Notes: generated by a model from the sequence alone, not told the origin. 64,000 nucleotides of DNA from Anoxybacillus mongoliensis (GCF_014201515.1 NZ_JACHEQ010000008.1:62001-126000), one strand, 5' to 3'. Positions 10,432-20,730 are shown, counted from the first letter of the stretch. Translations and numbers: made by a program.

Positions 10432-11270
10432 TGAAACATTTTATTCCATTTATCGTGGCGGGCGATCCGTGTGAAGAAGTGACGATCGATTTAGTTATTG
10501 CTCTTGAACAGGCAGGTGCAACGATATTAGAGCTTGGTGTACCATACTCGGATCCGCTTGCAGATGGTCCGATCATTCAACGGGCAGCGAGCCGGGCTCT
10601 AAAAAATGGAATGACCTTAACAAGAGCGCTTGAACTCATCGGCCAAATGCGAAAAAAAGGTGTAAAAATTCCGATTATTGTCTTTACGTATTACAATCCT
10701 GTGTTACAATTAGGAGAAGAACGCTTTTTTGCTTTAGCGCAACAAAACGGTGCGAGCGGCGTGCTCATTCCAGATTTACCGTTTGAAGAAAGCGAGCATA
10801 TGAGAATATTAGGTGACACATATGGAATTCCTTATATTTCGCTCGTCGCCCCAACGTCTCATGAACGCATCGCAATGATTGCCTCGCAAGCTCAATCGTT
10901 TTTATATTGCGTGTCATCGTTAGGTGTAACGGGCATTCGGGATTCGTTGCCGGCGGAATTGCACGAATTTTTGAAACAAGTGAAATTATATAGCCGTGTC
11001 CCTGTTGTCGTCGGATTCGGTATTTCGACAGCTGAACAAGTAGATCGACTACAACACGTGTGTGATGGCATCGTCATCGGCAGCGCCATTGTACAAAAAA
11101 TTGAACAGCTTCAACATCAGTTAAACGATGTGCATACACGCTCAAATGCGCTCATCGCTTTTTCTCAATATGTCGTTTCACTTATTGAACCATTAAAAAG
11201 GGTGGGGAAAAATGAAAGTCAAACAACAACTGAAACAACTAAAACCGTATCAACCGGGCAAACCGATTGA
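10431..11270 (+). CDS. trpA: Tryptophan synthase alpha chain
   Basis: Cleaves indole-3-glycerol phosphate and channels indole to TrpB. It starts on the last base of the trpB stop. Catalytic residues are visible in [15 protein letters not shown] near residue 33 (Glu and Asp) and the PDLPFEES segment near residue 115. The frame is 279 residues, about a dozen longer than B. subtilis TrpA. The extra Thr/Gln-rich tail comes from reading 59 bases into hisC, and may be non-functional. Confidence 0.95.
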   Translation: MKHFIPFIVAGDPCEEVTIDLVIALEQAGATILELGVPYSDPLADGPIIQRAASRALKNGMTLTRALELIGQMRKKGVKIPIIVFTYYNPVLQLGEERFFALAQQNGASGVLIPDLPFEESEHMRILGDTYGIPYISLVAPTSHERIAMIASQAQSFLYCVSSLGVTGIRDSLPAELHEFLKQVKLYSRVPVVVGFGISTAEQVDRLQHVCDGIVIGSAIVQKIEQLQHQLNDVHTRSNALIAFSQYVVSLIEPLKRVGKNESQTTTETTKTVSTGQTD

Positions 11271-12327
11271 AGAAGTAAAACGTGAATATCGGTTAGAAAC
11301 GGTCATTAAACTTGCATCAAATGAAAATCCGTACGGATGTTCACCACTTGCTCAACAGGCGATTATGAAAGAACTTGATTACTTAGCACTGTATCCTGAC
11401 GGATATAGCCGGTCGTTGCGCGAGGCGCTCGCTAAGCATGTTGGCGTCAATGAAAAACAACTTATTTTTGGAAACGGTTCGGATGAAGTCGTTCAAATCG
11501 TTTGTCGCGCCTTTTTACAAAAAGGAACGAATACAGTGATGGCTACGCCGACGTTTCCGCAATATCGTCATAATGCGATCATCGAAGGTGCGGAAGTGCG
11601 TGAGATTCCGCTTCAAGACGGACATCATCATTTAGAAGCGATGCTTGAAGCGATCGACGACGATACGCGCGTCGTTTGGATTTGTAGTCCAAACAATCCG
11701 ACAGGTACGTATGTCAATGACGCTTCTTTACGTGCCTTTTTGGACAAAGTACCGAAACATGTGCTCGTCGTTGTTGATGAAGCGTATTATGAATATGTGC
11801 AAGCGGAAGATTATCCAAATACCGTTTCTTTGCTTCAACAATATGAAAATATGATGATTTTACGCACGTTTTCAAAAGCATACGGGTTAGCAGCGCTCCG
11901 CATCGGATATGGCATTGCCCACGAGCATATTTTACAAGCAATCGAGCCAGCGCGTGAACCATTTAATACATCTCGGCTGGCGCAAGTGGCAGCATTAGCC
12001 GCATTAAACGATCAAACATTTATTGAACAATGTGCACAAAAAAATAAACAAGGGCTAAGTCAATTCTACACATTTTGTGATGAACATAGCTTGCATTACT
12101 ACAAGTCGGAAGGGAATTTTATTTTAATTGATTTCGGTTTTAGCGGTGACGAAGTGTTTACGTATTTGCTTCAACGCGGCATCATTGTTCGTTCAGGATG
12201 CGCTCTCGGTTTTCCAACCGCTGTGCGCATTACAGTCGGATCACCGGAACAAAACGAAACGATTATTCGTGTTTTAACAAACATGTTGAAAGAAAGAAGT
12301 GAGCAGTTTTGCGAGGAAACATTTTAA
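11212..12327 (+). CDS. hisC: Histidinol-phosphate (and aromatic) aminotransferase
   Basis: PLP aminotransferase for histidinol phosphate. In Bacillus the enzyme in this operon also transaminates phenylpyruvate and hydroxyphenylpyruvate, which explains its place between trpA and tyrA. 371 residues with LASNENPYG near residue 27, NNPTGTY near residue 162 and the PLP lysine in [10 protein letters not shown] near residue 222. AGGGTGGGG precedes the ATG, so it has its own ribosome binding site despite the 59-base overlap with trpA. Confidence 0.95.
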   Translation: MKVKQQLKQLKPYQPGKPIEEVKREYRLETVIKLASNENPYGCSPLAQQAIMKELDYLALYPDGYSRSLREALAKHVGVNEKQLIFGNGSDEVVQIVCRAFLQKGTNTVMATPTFPQYRHNAIIEGAEVREIPLQDGHHHLEAMLEAIDDDTRVVWICSPNNPTGTYVNDASLRAFLDKVPKHVLVVVDEAYYEYVQAEDYPNTVSLLQQYENMMILRTFSKAYGLAALRIGYGIAHEHILQAIEPAREPFNTSRLAQVAALAALNDQTFIEQCAQKNKQGLSQFYTFCDEHSLHYYKSEGNFILIDFGFSGDEVFTYLLQRGIIVRSGCALGFPTAVRITVGSPEQNETIIRVLTNMLKERSEQFCEETF

Positions 12328-13412
12328 TTGCGGGTCTTGGCTTAATTGGTGGTTCGATTGCGCTTGCTATAAAGCGAGCGCATCCGAACGCGACAATGAT
12401 CGGATATGACGTATCAGACGAATCGTTGCGTTTGGCGCGTTCGCTTGGTGTCATTGATGAAGCAGTATCGTCGTTTGCTCATGGGGCATGTGAAGCGGAT
12501 GTCATCGTGCTTGCTGCCCCTGTCGTTCAAACGGAGCAATTGCTTCGAGACTTAGTTCATCTCTCGTTGCGCCCAAACGTCATTGTAACAGATGTCGGAA
12601 GCACAAAAGAGCGCATCGTCAAACAAGCATTGCCGTTATTAGAAAAAGGAGCGACGTTTATCGGTGGACACCCGATGGCCGGCTCGCATAAAAGTGGAGT
12701 GGCAGCTGCGCGTGCGCATTTGTTTGAAAATGCGTTTTACATTTTAACACCAACGGAACATGTGAAAGAAGAAGATGTCATACGACTAAAACATTGGCTT
12801 GAAGGAACGAAAGCTCATTTTGTTACATTAACACCGAAAGAGCATGACCGCATTGCTGGCGTCATTAGCCACTTTCCGCACATCATTGCAGCAAGCCTTG
12901 TTCATCAAGCACAGCAGTATGAGCGAGAAGATGAACTTGTGAGCCGATTAGCGGCAGGTGGATTTCGTGATATTACGCGCATTGCTTCAAGCAATCCGGA
13001 AATGTGGCGTGATATTTTCATACATAATAAAGAGGAGTTGCTGCAGCTGTTTGATCGTTGGATCGAGGAAATGAAAAAAATCCGCACATACGTTGCTGAC
13101 GGTGATAGCGAACGCATTTATCAATATTTTCATGAAGCGAAACAGTTTCGTGATGGGTTGCCTGTTCGAACGAAAGGAGCGATTCCTTCTTTTTACGATT
13201 TGTATGTTGATGTGCCAGACTATCCAGGGGTTATTTCTGAAATTACGGGTTATTTGGCAAAAGCGCGCATTAGTATTACAAACATCCGTATTATTGAAAC
13301 GCGCGAAGATATTTATGGTGTGCTTCGTTTAAGCTTTCAAACAGAAGATGACCGTCAACGAGCAAAGCATTGTATTGAAGCAAATACAAACTATGAAACG
13401 CACGTTGTGTAA
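12309..13412 (+). CDS. tyrA: Prephenate dehydrogenase with ACT domain
   Basis: Oxidative decarboxylation of prephenate to 4-hydroxyphenylpyruvate for tyrosine. Starts at a TTG, 19 bases before the hisC stop. The NAD-binding [13 protein letters not shown] is near residue 6, the [10 protein letters not shown] substrate segment near residue 121 and [12 protein letters not shown] near residue 186. Residues from about 297 ([16 protein letters not shown]) form an ACT domain that probably senses tyrosine. 367 residues, as in B. subtilis. Confidence 0.95.
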   Translation: MRGNILIAGLGLIGGSIALAIKRAHPNATMIGYDVSDESLRLARSLGVIDEAVSSFAHGACEADVIVLAAPVVQTEQLLRDLVHLSLRPNVIVTDVGSTKERIVKQALPLLEKGATFIGGHPMAGSHKSGVAAARAHLFENAFYILTPTEHVKEEDVIRLKHWLEGTKAHFVTLTPKEHDRIAGVISHFPHIIAASLVHQAQQYEREDELVSRLAAGGFRDITRIASSNPEMWRDIFIHNKEELLQLFDRWIEEMKKIRTYVADGDSERIYQYFHEAKQFRDGLPVRTKGAIPSFYDLYVDVPDYPGVISEITGYLAKARISITNIRIIETREDIYGVLRLSFQTEDDRQRAKHCIEANTNYETHVV

Positions 13413-13426
13413 AAGAGGGTGGAATG

Positions 13427-14713
13427 ATGGAATTAAAAACAAATATTCATGCATTGCGAGGAGAGATTGCTATCCCGGGAGATAAGTCGATTTCTCACCG
13501 CGCCGTTATGTTTGGTGCGCTGGCGAAAGGGACAACTCGGGTGACAAATTTTCTAACAGGTGAAGATTGTTTAAGTACAATCGATTGTTTTCGAAAAATG
13601 GGTGTAGAAATTACGCAACAAGGAAATGAAGTGATTGTAGAAGGAAAAGGGATTGCCGGTTTAAAAGAGCCTACACATATATTAAATGTCGGCAACTCAG
13701 GGACGACGACACGTTTATTGTTAGGCATTTTAGCCGCTTGTCCGTTTCATGCTTGTTTAATCGGGGATGATTCGATTGCGAAACGACCAATGGATCGCGT
13801 CACAAAACCGTTAAAACAAATGGGCGCGCACATCGATGGAAGGGAACAAGGACGCTATACACCGTTAGCCATTCGTGGTGGACAACTCCAGCCAATCACA
13901 TATCATTCCCCTGTTGCGAGCGCACAAGTAAAATCGGCTATTTTGCTTGCAGGTTTACATGCAGAAGGAACGACTACAGTTACTGAACCTCATCGTTCGC
14001 GCGATCATACTGAGCGTATGTTAAGAGCGTTTGGAGCGGACGTGCATGTCGACGGATTAAGCGTCTCCGTCACAGGAAGACAAACGCTTCAAGCGATTGA
14101 TATACAAGTGCCAGGTGATATTTCTTCCGCAGCTTTCTTTTTAGTCGCTGGTGCAATTGTCCCAAATAGTGAAATTACATTAAAGCATGTCGGAATGAAT
14201 CCGACGCGCACAGGGATTATTGATGTATTAAAAGACATGGGGGCAAATATTTCGATTGAAAATGTTCGTCATGAAGAAAGTGAACCTGTAGCCGATATTA
14301 CCGTTCGTACTTCAACGTTGAAAGCAACGCATATCGGAGGAGATATGATCCCACGATTAATTGATGAAATCCCAATCATTGCGCTTTTAGCAACACAAGC
14401 AGAAGGAACGACCGTCATTACAGATGCAAGCGAGTTAAAAGTAAAAGAAACAGATCGTATTGCTACGGTCGTATCCGAGTTACGAAAGCTTGGTGCTCAC
14501 ATCGAAGCGACAGAAGATGGGATGGTTATTCACGGAAAAACACCGCTTTATGCGAACGATGTCATTGTTGATAGCTATGGTGATCATCGCATCGGTATGA
14601 TGTTAGCTATCGCAGCATGCATCACAAAAGGAAACGTCACTCTCCAACGTCCCGAAGCGATTGCGGTGTCATATCCGGCATTTTTTGAACATTTGCATGC
14701 CTTGCAAAGCTGA
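13427..14713 (+). CDS. aroA: 5-enolpyruvylshikimate-3-phosphate synthase (aroE in B. subtilis naming)
   Basis: Transfers the enolpyruvyl group of PEP to shikimate 3-phosphate. The ATG at 13427 is spaced better from GAGGG than the one at 13424; 428 residues. [10 protein letters not shown] near residue 18 and [13 protein letters not shown] near residue 87 are the two substrate-binding loops, and RPMDRV is near residue 122. The glycine-rich loop reads GNSGTT rather than the GNAGTA of plant-type enzymes, as in class II enzymes. It is the last gene of the supra-operon. Confidence 0.96.
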   Translation: MELKTNIHALRGEIAIPGDKSISHRAVMFGALAKGTTRVTNFLTGEDCLSTIDCFRKMGVEITQQGNEVIVEGKGIAGLKEPTHILNVGNSGTTTRLLLGILAACPFHACLIGDDSIAKRPMDRVTKPLKQMGAHIDGREQGRYTPLAIRGGQLQPITYHSPVASAQVKSAILLAGLHAEGTTTVTEPHRSRDHTERMLRAFGADVHVDGLSVSVTGRQTLQAIDIQVPGDISSAAFFLVAGAIVPNSEITLKHVGMNPTRTGIIDVLKDMGANISIENVRHEESEPVADITVRTSTLKATHIGGDMIPRLIDEIPIIALLATQAEGTTVITDASELKVKETDRIATVVSELRKLGAHIEATEDGMVIHGKTPLYANDVIVDSYGDHRIGMMLAIAACITKGNVTLQRPEAIAVSYPAFFEHLHALQS

Positions 14714-14740
14714 TTCTATGATGGATCAGCTTCTTTTTTT
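14707..14740 (+). terminator. Terminator of the aromatic supra-operon
   Basis: AAGCTGAT (14707-14714) pairs with ATCAGCTT (14725-14732), extended by two inner pairs, and is followed by CTTTTTTT. The aroA stop codon lies within the left arm. Confidence 0.88.
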
Positions 14741-14767
14741 GCATGGTTATTTGTTCGGTGGTATCAT
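14739..14767 (+). promoter_or_regulatory. Possible sigma-A promoter for the TPR gene
   Basis: TTGCAT at 14739-14744, 17-base spacer, TATCAT at 14762-14767. The -35 begins in the T-run of the preceding terminator. Confidence 0.45.
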
Positions 14768-14802
14768 AAAGCGTGATGATATGAATGATGAGGGTGAGAT
14801 TC

Positions 14803-16056
14803 ATGAAGACATTAGATCAAATCGTTCAACTCGTTGAACAAGGTGATGTTGAACGCGCATTAGCACTTGCCGAACAAGTGAAGCAAAACGGAAATGATGA
14901 AGAGCGATATATGTTAGCTGACCAATTATTTTCGTGGGGATTGTTAGAAGAGGCGGAATCGCTCGTTCGTATGTTGCTTACACGTTATCCAGACGAACGT
15001 GAACTACAACTCTTTTTAGCAGAAATATATACAGAAATGGATAAAGAAGAAGAAGCGCTCGAATTGTTGATGGACATAGAAAAAGATGACCCATATTATG
15101 TGCGCGCATGCTTGTTAATGGCAGATCTTTATCAAATGCAAGGATTAGATGAAGTAAGTGAACAAAAACTATTAAAAGCATATGAGAAAATGCCGAACGA
15201 ACCACTCGTTCAATTTGCGTTAGCCGAGTTATACTTTACGACCGGTCAATATCAAAAAAGTTTGCTATATTATGAACAAGTCATTAACAAAACAAAAACG
15301 CTTGCAGGCACTGTCATTGCCCAGCGCATAGCGGAAGCATACAGCTTACTTGGTGAATTCGAACGATCGTTATCTTATTATGAGGAAGCATTAAATGAAC
15401 GTTTCGATGCCCACACGTTATTTCAATACGGATTTACTGCATATCAAGCGGAAGCATATAAAACAGCTATTGCGAAATTCAGTGAGTTAAAAGCGCTCGA
15501 TCGCGAGTATGTACCCCTTTATTTATTTTTAGCAAAATCGTATGAACAAGAAGGAGATATACAACAAAGTTACGAAATAGCAAAAGAAGGATTAACAATA
15601 GATGAATGGAATAAAGAGTTGCTTGTATATGCTGGGAAAATTGCATTAAAACTCGGAAAACGAGAGGAAGCGCTAATGTACATTGAAAAAGCGCTAGACA
15701 TTGATCCGGGTTATTTAGAAGCATTGTTTATACAGACGAGTTTGCTGTTTCATGAGGAGCGGTATGAAGACGTTGTGCATGTCATCCAACAAGCAATCGA
15801 TCAAGGAGAATACGATCCGCAATTTGAATGGGAGCTTGCGAAGGCGAAGCAAAGGCTTGAAATGTATGATCAGGCATTAAATCATTATGAAGAGGCATAT
15901 ACTTTTTTTAAAGATGATCCAAACTTTTTATATGATTTTGGCTACTTTTTATTTGAGGAGGGAAGAAGAGAAAGAGCGAAAGATATATTTGAACAACTAT
16001 TGCGTATTGATCCGACAAACGAAGAGATTGCCCAGTTGATGTTGCAATTTGAATGA
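14803..16056 (+). CDS. ypiA: Tetratricopeptide repeat protein (YpiA-like)
   Basis: Soluble all-helical protein of 417 residues made of TPR-type helix pairs; recurrent patterns such as A-x(3)-L-G-x(2)-E-x-A-L-x-Y-Y-E-x-A-L occur near residues 182-198 and 289-302. TPR proteins are binding scaffolds; the partner is unknown. The ATG at 14803 is six bases from GAGGGTG. It sits between aroA and ypiB as in B. subtilis. Very acidic, with no signal peptide. No enzymatic function can be claimed. Confidence 0.85.
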   Translation: MKTLDQIVQLVEQGDVERALALAEQVKQNGNDEERYMLADQLFSWGLLEEAESLVRMLLTRYPDERELQLFLAEIYTEMDKEEEALELLMDIEKDDPYYVRACLLMADLYQMQGLDEVSEQKLLKAYEKMPNEPLVQFALAELYFTTGQYQKSLLYYEQVINKTKTLAGTVIAQRIAEAYSLLGEFERSLSYYEEALNERFDAHTLFQYGFTAYQAEAYKTAIAKFSELKALDREYVPLYLFLAKSYEQEGDIQQSYEIAKEGLTIDEWNKELLVYAGKIALKLGKREEALMYIEKALDIDPGYLEALFIQTSLLFHEERYEDVVHVIQQAIDQGEYDPQFEWELAKAKQRLEMYDQALNHYEEAYTFFKDDPNFLYDFGYFLFEEGRRERAKDIFEQLLRIDPTNEEIAQLMLQFE

Positions 16057-16088
16057 AGATGTCATTCGGAATGCAAGGGGGGAAGGGA

Positions 16089-16613
16089 ATGGTTTCCGTT
16101 CGGGAGAAGAAAGAGTTTGTTCGCTGGTTTTTAAACAATTATCAATTAAAACGGCGTGAATGTGTATGGATTTTAAACTATTTACTTAGTCATGATGCGC
16201 TCATGGAAAAAGTGCACTTTGTGGAACATGCGGAATATTGTCCGCGTGGCATGATGATGTCGACGCATTGTGTAGACGATGTACCGTTTCGATTTTATAA
16301 GCAAAGTGTCATTACGACAGATGCGGAAAAATCGTTTCATGACATTCGTTTAAACCGCGATGAAGATATTTTCATTCAACTAAACTTTCGCGGCGCTTTC
16401 CATTCACCACAATATGTGGCGGTCCTTGAAGAAAATCCGTACATGCCAAAACGAGTGAATAAACAAGATGAACAACTTGTAGAAACAATCGTTCATCAAT
16501 CGATTCAACATTTTCAACGGCAAAAAATTATGCGGTTAATTGACGAGGCCCTTGATCAGCAAGATGAACAAAAATTTCGCGAGCTGACCGAACAGTTAAA
16601 AGCGTTGCGTTAA
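16089..16613 (+). CDS. ypiB: UPF0302 protein YpiB
   Basis: Conserved Bacillales protein of unknown biochemical function, placed between the TPR gene and ypiF. The ATG at 16089 follows AAGGGGGG with good spacing and gives 174 residues. The frame also allows a start at 16053, overlapping the TPR stop. Recognisable conserved stretches are [13 protein letters not shown] near residue 44, and [18 protein letters not shown] near residue 76. The C-terminal third ([17 protein letters not shown]) is a charged helix typical of the IDEAL domain of this family. Confidence 0.88.
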   Translation: MVSVREKKEFVRWFLNNYQLKRRECVWILNYLLSHDALMEKVHFVEHAEYCPRGMMMSTHCVDDVPFRFYKQSVITTDAEKSFHDIRLNRDEDIFIQLNFRGAFHSPQYVAVLEENPYMPKRVNKQDEQLVETIVHQSIQHFQRQKIMRLIDEALDQQDEQKFRELTEQLKALR

Positions 16614-16635
16614 CCTCGTGGTTCGCAACGCTTTT
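16598..16635 (+). terminator. Terminator after ypiB
   Basis: AAAAGCGTTGCG (16598-16609) pairs perfectly over 12 bases with CGCAACGCTTTT (16624-16635). Inside the loop AACC and GGTT can also pair. The T-run is short (four), so it may terminate only partly. The ypiB stop codon lies in the loop. Confidence 0.75.
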
Positions 16636-16649
16636 AAGTGTGTATATAT

Positions 16650-16678
16650 TTGTCACAAAATGTTCAAAAAAATACATA
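16650..16678 (+). promoter_or_regulatory. Possible promoter for ypiF
   Basis: TTGTCA at 16650-16655, 17-base spacer, TACATA at 16673-16678. Confidence 0.45.
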
Positions 16679-16717
16679 TGCATTTCGTGTAAGATGGAAA
16701 CATAAGGAGTGGTTTGA

Positions 16718-17152
16718 ATGAAATGGACAGCAAAAGATGTAAGTATGTACGATCAAGCAAAAGAGTATGTTGACACAGCGCTCATTCCGTGCATACCGAT
16801 TGGGTGCACAAATATGAAAGCGTTTGCTGAAATGAGCGAGCATACGTTGTTTATTGCGAATGAAGTGGAAAGACAGTTTAAAGGGAGAGTGATGTTATTT
16901 CCGCCGCTCACATATTTCGTGCAAGAACAAATACAAGCGCGTGTGCACGAATGGACGAACATGCTTAAAAAGGCGGGTTTTCAACATGTATGTTTTGTGA
17001 CTTCGCATGCGGATATTGCGGATGAATCGTTTGTTTATGTGCCAGCCCTTCCGCTTGAACATGTCGATGAAGGGTATAAACAAAAAGTTGTTCGTCAACA
17101 AGTCGATCAAGTGATGGATGCATTAGTGACGAAATGGACGTTAAAAAATTAG
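16718..17152 (+). CDS. ypiF: DUF2487 family protein YpiF
   Basis: Small cytoplasmic protein of 144 residues, uncharacterised, conserved upstream of the qcr genes in Bacillales. It starts at an ATG after AAGGAG. IPIGCTNMKAFAEMSEH near residue 26 and LFPPLTYF near residue 63 are recognisable. No membrane segment or catalytic motif is visible. The conserved position suggests a role linked to the cytochrome bc complex, but that is inference. It is separated from qcrA by 129 bases containing two promoter-like sequences. Confidence 0.85.
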   Translation: MKWTAKDVSMYDQAKEYVDTALIPCIPIGCTNMKAFAEMSEHTLFIANEVERQFKGRVMLFPPLTYFVQEQIQARVHEWTNMLKKAGFQHVCFVTSHADIADESFVYVPALPLEHVDEGYKQKVVRQQVDQVMDALVTKWTLKN

Positions 17153-17175
17153 ATAGCGTTTACACTATCATTATA

Positions 17176-17204
17176 TTGACCTTGGTGGAAACATGATATA
17201 TCAT
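17176..17204 (+). promoter_or_regulatory. qcr operon promoter P1 (upstream)
   Basis: TTGACC at 17176-17181, 17-base spacer, TATCAT at 17199-17204. The -10 is the right half of a perfect 12-base palindrome, ATGATATATCAT, at 17193-17204, which may be an operator. Confidence 0.5.
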
Positions 17205-17208
17205 TAGG

Positions 17209-17237
17209 TTGTCCTAGTTTTATATATGTGTTATAAC
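17209..17237 (+). promoter_or_regulatory. qcr operon promoter P2 (downstream)
   Basis: TTGTCC at 17209-17214, 17-base spacer, TATAAC at 17232-17237 with TG one base before it (extended -10). Confidence 0.6.
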
Positions 17238-17281
17238 AATTCGTCCGGATGGACTTAACTTCGTATAGAGGGGGGAAAACG

Positions 17282-17791
17282 ATGAGCGAGAAGAAGCATC
17301 GCGTGTCAAGACGGCAGTTTTTAAACTACACGTTAACAGGTGTAGGCGGGTTTATGGCAGCTGGCATTTTATCACCGATGGTACGCTTTGCCTTAGATCC
17401 GATCTTAAAAGAAGAAGCTGGGCAAGATATGGTTGCGGTTGCCCAAGTGAAAGACATTACGACAGAACCACAGCGCTTCGACTTCAAAGTAAAAGTAAAA
17501 GACGCGTGGTACGAGTCAGAAGAGCCAAGATCGGCTTGGGTATTTAAAGATGAAAAAGGAGATATCATTGCGCTTTCACCAGTCTGTACCCATCTTGGCT
17601 GTACGGTAAACTGGAACGGTGAAAAAAGTAATCCAAACCGTTTCTTCTGTCCTTGCCATTACGGTTTGTATGAAAAGGATGGTACGAACGTACCGAATAC
17701 ACCACCGACTGCTCCGTTACACCGTTATGAATATGAAGTGAAAGACGGCACGTTGTATTTAGGAAAAGCGAAACCACAAGGGGGTGCGTAA
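17282..17791 (+). CDS. qcrA: Menaquinol:cytochrome c reductase iron-sulfur subunit (Rieske)
   Basis: Rieske 2Fe-2S subunit of the bc complex, taking electrons from menaquinol at the outer face of the membrane. The ATG at 17282 after GAGGGGGG gives 169 residues. An N-terminal twin-arginine-like SRRQFL (9-14) and a single membrane segment (about 17-38) anchor it. The cluster is bound by CTHLGC (102-107) and CPCHYG (123-128), with both Cys-His pairs intact. The next two genes encode the rest of the complex. Confidence 0.96.
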   Translation: MSEKKHRVSRRQFLNYTLTGVGGFMAAGILSPMVRFALDPILKEEAGQDMVAVAQVKDITTEPQRFDFKVKVKDAWYESEEPRSAWVFKDEKGDIIALSPVCTHLGCTVNWNGEKSNPNRFFCPCHYGLYEKDGTNVPNTPPTAPLHRYEYEVKDGTLYLGKAKPQGGA

Positions 17792-17794
17792 TAC

Positions 17795-18469
17795 ATGCTT
17801 AATAAGATTTACGATTGGGTTGATGAGCGGTTAGATATTACGCCTTTGTGGCGCGATATCGCAGATCATGAAGTGCCAGAGCACGTAAACCCTGCACATC
17901 ACTTTTCAGCATTTGTTTACTGCTTTGGTGGATTAACATTTTTCGTGACAGTCATTCAAATTTTATCTGGTATGTTTTTAACGATGTATTACGTACCAGA
18001 TATTAAAAACGCGTGGGAATCTGTTTATTACTTACAAAACGAAGTGGCGTTTGGACAAATTGTGCGCGGTATGCATCACTGGGGGGCAAGCCTTGTTATT
18101 GTGATGATGTTTTTACATACGTTGCGCGTATTTTTCCAAGGTGCTTACAAAAAGCCACGTGAGTTGAACTGGATCGTCGGTGTGCTTATTTTTATGGTAA
18201 TGATGGGTCTTGGTTTTACAGGTTACTTATTGCCTTGGGATATGAAAGCACTCTTTGCGACAAAAGTAGGATTGCAAATCGCTGAAGCAACACCAGTCAT
18301 CGGTCCAGCGATTAAAACGTTATTGGCAGGTCATCATGAAATCGTTGGGGCTCAAACGTTAACGCGCTTCTTTGCGATTCACGTCTTCTTCTTGCCAGGA
18401 GCGTTATTAGGATTAATGGCTGCACACTTTTTAATGATTCGGAAACAAGGAATTTCTGGTCCACTGTAA
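17795..18469 (+). CDS. qcrB: Menaquinol:cytochrome c reductase cytochrome b subunit
   Basis: Cytochrome b6-type subunit with four membrane helices, starting three bases after qcrA. 224 residues. Heme-ligand histidines are visible in MHHWGASLV and MMFLHTLRVF (first pair of helices) and in the later FAIHVFFLPG. Cys43, in FVYCFGG, corresponds to the cysteine that in Bacillus covalently holds heme c_i at the quinone-reduction side. The gene is typical of Gram-positive split b6/f-like complexes. Confidence 0.96.
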   Translation: MLNKIYDWVDERLDITPLWRDIADHEVPEHVNPAHHFSAFVYCFGGLTFFVTVIQILSGMFLTMYYVPDIKNAWESVYYLQNEVAFGQIVRGMHHWGASLVIVMMFLHTLRVFFQGAYKKPRELNWIVGVLIFMVMMGLGFTGYLLPWDMKALFATKVGLQIAEATPVIGPAIKTLLAGHHEIVGAQTLTRFFAIHVFFLPGALLGLMAAHFLMIRKQGISGPL

Positions 18470-18494
18470 AATTTAGCATAAGGGAGGGAACGAT

Positions 18495-19262
18495 ATGCAT
18501 CGCGGAAAAGGGATGAAATTTGTCGGCGATTCACGTGTGCCCGCTACGCGCAAGCCGAACATTCCGAAAGACTATTCCGAATATCCGGGGAAAACTGAGG
18601 CGTTTTGGCCGAACTTTTTATTAAAAGAATGGATGGTCGGCTCCGTCTTTTTAATCGGCTTCTTATGTTTAACTGTTGCGCATCCGTCACCGCTTGAGCG
18701 AATTGCGGATCCGACAGATACAAGTTATATTCCGCTTCCAGACTGGTACTTTTTATTCTTATATCAGCTGTTAAAGTACTCATTTGCATCTGGTCCATAT
18801 ACCGTTATTGGAGCGATTATTATTCCTGGACTTGCTTTCGGTGCGTTATTACTTGCGCCGTTTTTAGATCGCGGTCCAGAGCGTCGCCCATCGAAGCGTC
18901 CGGTTGCTGTCGGCATGATGTTGCTTACACTTGCTGCAATTATTTTCTTAACATGGGAATCTGTCGTCACGCACGACTGGGAAGCAGCGGCTGAGCAAGG
19001 AAAAATTCGCGCAGAAGTAGAAATTGACAAAAATGCGGAAGGATATAAAATTTTAGAAGCAAATACATGTTTAACATGTCACGGTGAAAACTTGCAAGGT
19101 GGTCCAGCTGCACCATCTCTTGTCGGCACAGGATTATCTCCTGAAGAAATTGCTAATATTGCGAAAAACGGTCAAGGTGGCATGCCTGGTGGTCTTTTCA
19201 AAGGTACAGATGAGGAACTACAAAAACTTGCAGAGTTCGTTGCAGGTTTAAAAGCAGAATAA
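18495..19262 (+). CDS. qcrC: Menaquinol:cytochrome c reductase cytochrome b/c subunit
   Basis: Fusion of a subunit IV-like membrane part and a C-terminal cytochrome c domain, which passes electrons out of the bc complex. 255 residues with about three membrane helices (residues about 49-62, 101-122, 139-153). The heme c motif CLTCH lies at about residues 192-196, with a downstream methionine in GGMPGG as likely axial ligand. The fused cytochrome c is the hallmark of Bacillus QcrC. Strong terminator just after. Confidence 0.96.
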   Translation: MHRGKGMKFVGDSRVPATRKPNIPKDYSEYPGKTEAFWPNFLLKEWMVGSVFLIGFLCLTVAHPSPLERIADPTDTSYIPLPDWYFLFLYQLLKYSFASGPYTVIGAIIIPGLAFGALLLAPFLDRGPERRPSKRPVAVGMMLLTLAAIIFLTWESVVTHDWEAAAEQGKIRAEVEIDKNAEGYKILEANTCLTCHGENLQGGPAAPSLVGTGLSPEEIANIAKNGQGGMPGGLFKGTDEELQKLAEFVAGLKAE

Positions 19263-19268
19263 TTTGTG

Positions 19269-19298
19269 AAAGCTGACTGAACATCAGTCAGCTTTTTT
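19269..19298 (+). terminator. Terminator of the qcr operon
   Basis: AAAGCTGACTGA (19269-19280) and TCAGTCAGCTTT (19284-19295) form 12 perfect pairs with a three-base loop, followed by Ts to 19298. Confidence 0.92.
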
Positions 19299-19320
19299 GT
19301 ACATATGGGAGGTTTGATAC

Positions 19321-19890
19321 ATGTTATACATACGTGATTGGTTGGTGCATCGCTCGTTTTTAATGCTATTATTGATTGTCAATGTCATTGGTACAATTTA
19401 TGGTTATATATGGTATGGTCCGCAGTTATCGGAAACCCCAGCGATCTTTCTTCCGTTTGTCCCGGATAGTCCAACAGCGAGTTTGTTTTTTGTTTTTGTT
19501 GTAATCGCGTGGCTTCGTCATACGCATTGGCCGCTCATGGAAGCGTTGGCGGTTGTTACGCTCGTGAAATATGGCATTTGGGCTGTTGTCATGAACATGC
19601 TTGTATTTTTTGTGACCGGAGAACTCGGTTGGGCAGGATGGATGCTCGTGATATCGCATGGAGCCATGGCGGTGCAAGCATTGTTGTATGCCCCACATTA
19701 CCGCATGTCGTTTGTTCATGTTGTGATCGCTGCAATTTGGACATTGCATAACGATGTTATCGATTATGTGTTTGGGATGATGCCACAATATCGGATGTTG
19801 GCGCAATATACGCTACAAATCGGCTATTTTACATTTTGGCTAAGCATCGTTTCGATTGCGGTGGCGTACATTTTTTCACGCCGGCGATAA
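19321..19890 (+). CDS. ypjA: DUF1405 membrane protein YpjA
   Basis: Integral membrane protein of 189 residues with five or six hydrophobic segments (about 12-34, 49-63, 74-99, 104-122, 131-149, 164-185). Function unknown; conserved next to qcrABC in Bacillales. GGGAGG precedes the ATG. No catalytic motif is recognised. It has no promoter of its own that I can see between the qcr terminator and its start, so read-through may express it. Confidence 0.85.
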   Translation: MLYIRDWLVHRSFLMLLLIVNVIGTIYGYIWYGPQLSETPAIFLPFVPDSPTASLFFVFVVIAWLRHTHWPLMEALAVVTLVKYGIWAVVMNMLVFFVTGELGWAGWMLVISHGAMAVQALLYAPHYRMSFVHVVIAAIWTLHNDVIDYVFGMMPQYRMLAQYTLQIGYFTFWLSIVSIAVAYIFSRRR

Positions 19891-19956
19891 ATCAAGGTCT
19901 ATGTCTCTTTTTGCGATCATATATTCAATAGTAAGATCGTAAGGAGGGACAAGGAG

Positions 19957-20730
19957 ATGCGCATTCGATTCGTCGTGATGTTTATCATCATTTCTTTATT
20001 TCCGTATACCGTATATGCAAACGGACATGAGTGGGACAAACTCGATCAAATTTCTGACGAAGCGCTTCAGCTAACAAAAAATGATCGCCTGCAAGAAGCG
20101 AAACAGCTATTAGAATATTTTGAAAAACAATTCGCGTTATTTCGTGAAGATATTCATTCCATGGATGTCATATATGTGTTAACAGCTACGCACGAAGAAG
20201 CATTAAAAGCGGTCACAACATCGAGTGTACCGATGGAACAACGAATCAATCAATTAACACAATTTCGGCTTGCTGTTGATGCTGTTCACACGAAACATCA
20301 ACCGCTTTGGAAAGAAATGAAATACGCTGTCATGTCAGCATTTGAAAAGATGAAGCAAGCGATGGAACGTGAGGACGAACAATTATTTCAACAAGCATTT
20401 CATCAATTTTTACAACGGTATCAACTGATTGAACCGAGCGTAAAAATTAACGCTGATCGTGAACAAGTCCAACGTGTATCTGCTCACATTTCTCTTTTAG
20501 AAGCTCCTGCTTTTCGTCAATTGCATGCAACAGAGCGAATGAAAGAGTTGCGACAAATGGAAGATGATTTGCAAGCTTTGTTTGCTGATGGAAAAAAAGA
20601 AACGACACTTCCGTCACTTTGGTGGGTCATGACGTCTATCGGTGGTATGATCATTATGACGTTAACGTATGTAGGATGGCGAAAATATCATGGAGAAAAA
20701 GAAAGAAAAATGGTAAGAGATAAACAATAA
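19957..20730 (+). CDS. ypjB: Sporulation-associated membrane protein YpjB
   Basis: 257 residues with an N-terminal signal peptide ending near VYANG (residue 22), a long extracytoplasmic helical region and one C-terminal membrane helix (about 220-241) followed by a basic tail. This is the layout of the YpjB family, which is linked to sporulation; its molecular role is not known. A clear AAGGAGGG lies upstream, with a second AAGGAG just before the ATG. The gene ends in a hairpin shared with the convergent ypjC. Confidence 0.82.
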   Translation: MRIRFVVMFIIISLFPYTVYANGHEWDKLDQISDEALQLTKNDRLQEAKQLLEYFEKQFALFREDIHSMDVIYVLTATHEEALKAVTTSSVPMEQRINQLTQFRLAVDAVHTKHQPLWKEMKYAVMSAFEKMKQAMEREDEQLFQQAFHQFLQRYQLIEPSVKINADREQVQRVSAHISLLEAPAFRQLHATERMKELRQMEDDLQALFADGKKETTLPSLWWVMTSIGGMIIMTLTYVGWRKYHGEKERKMVRDKQ

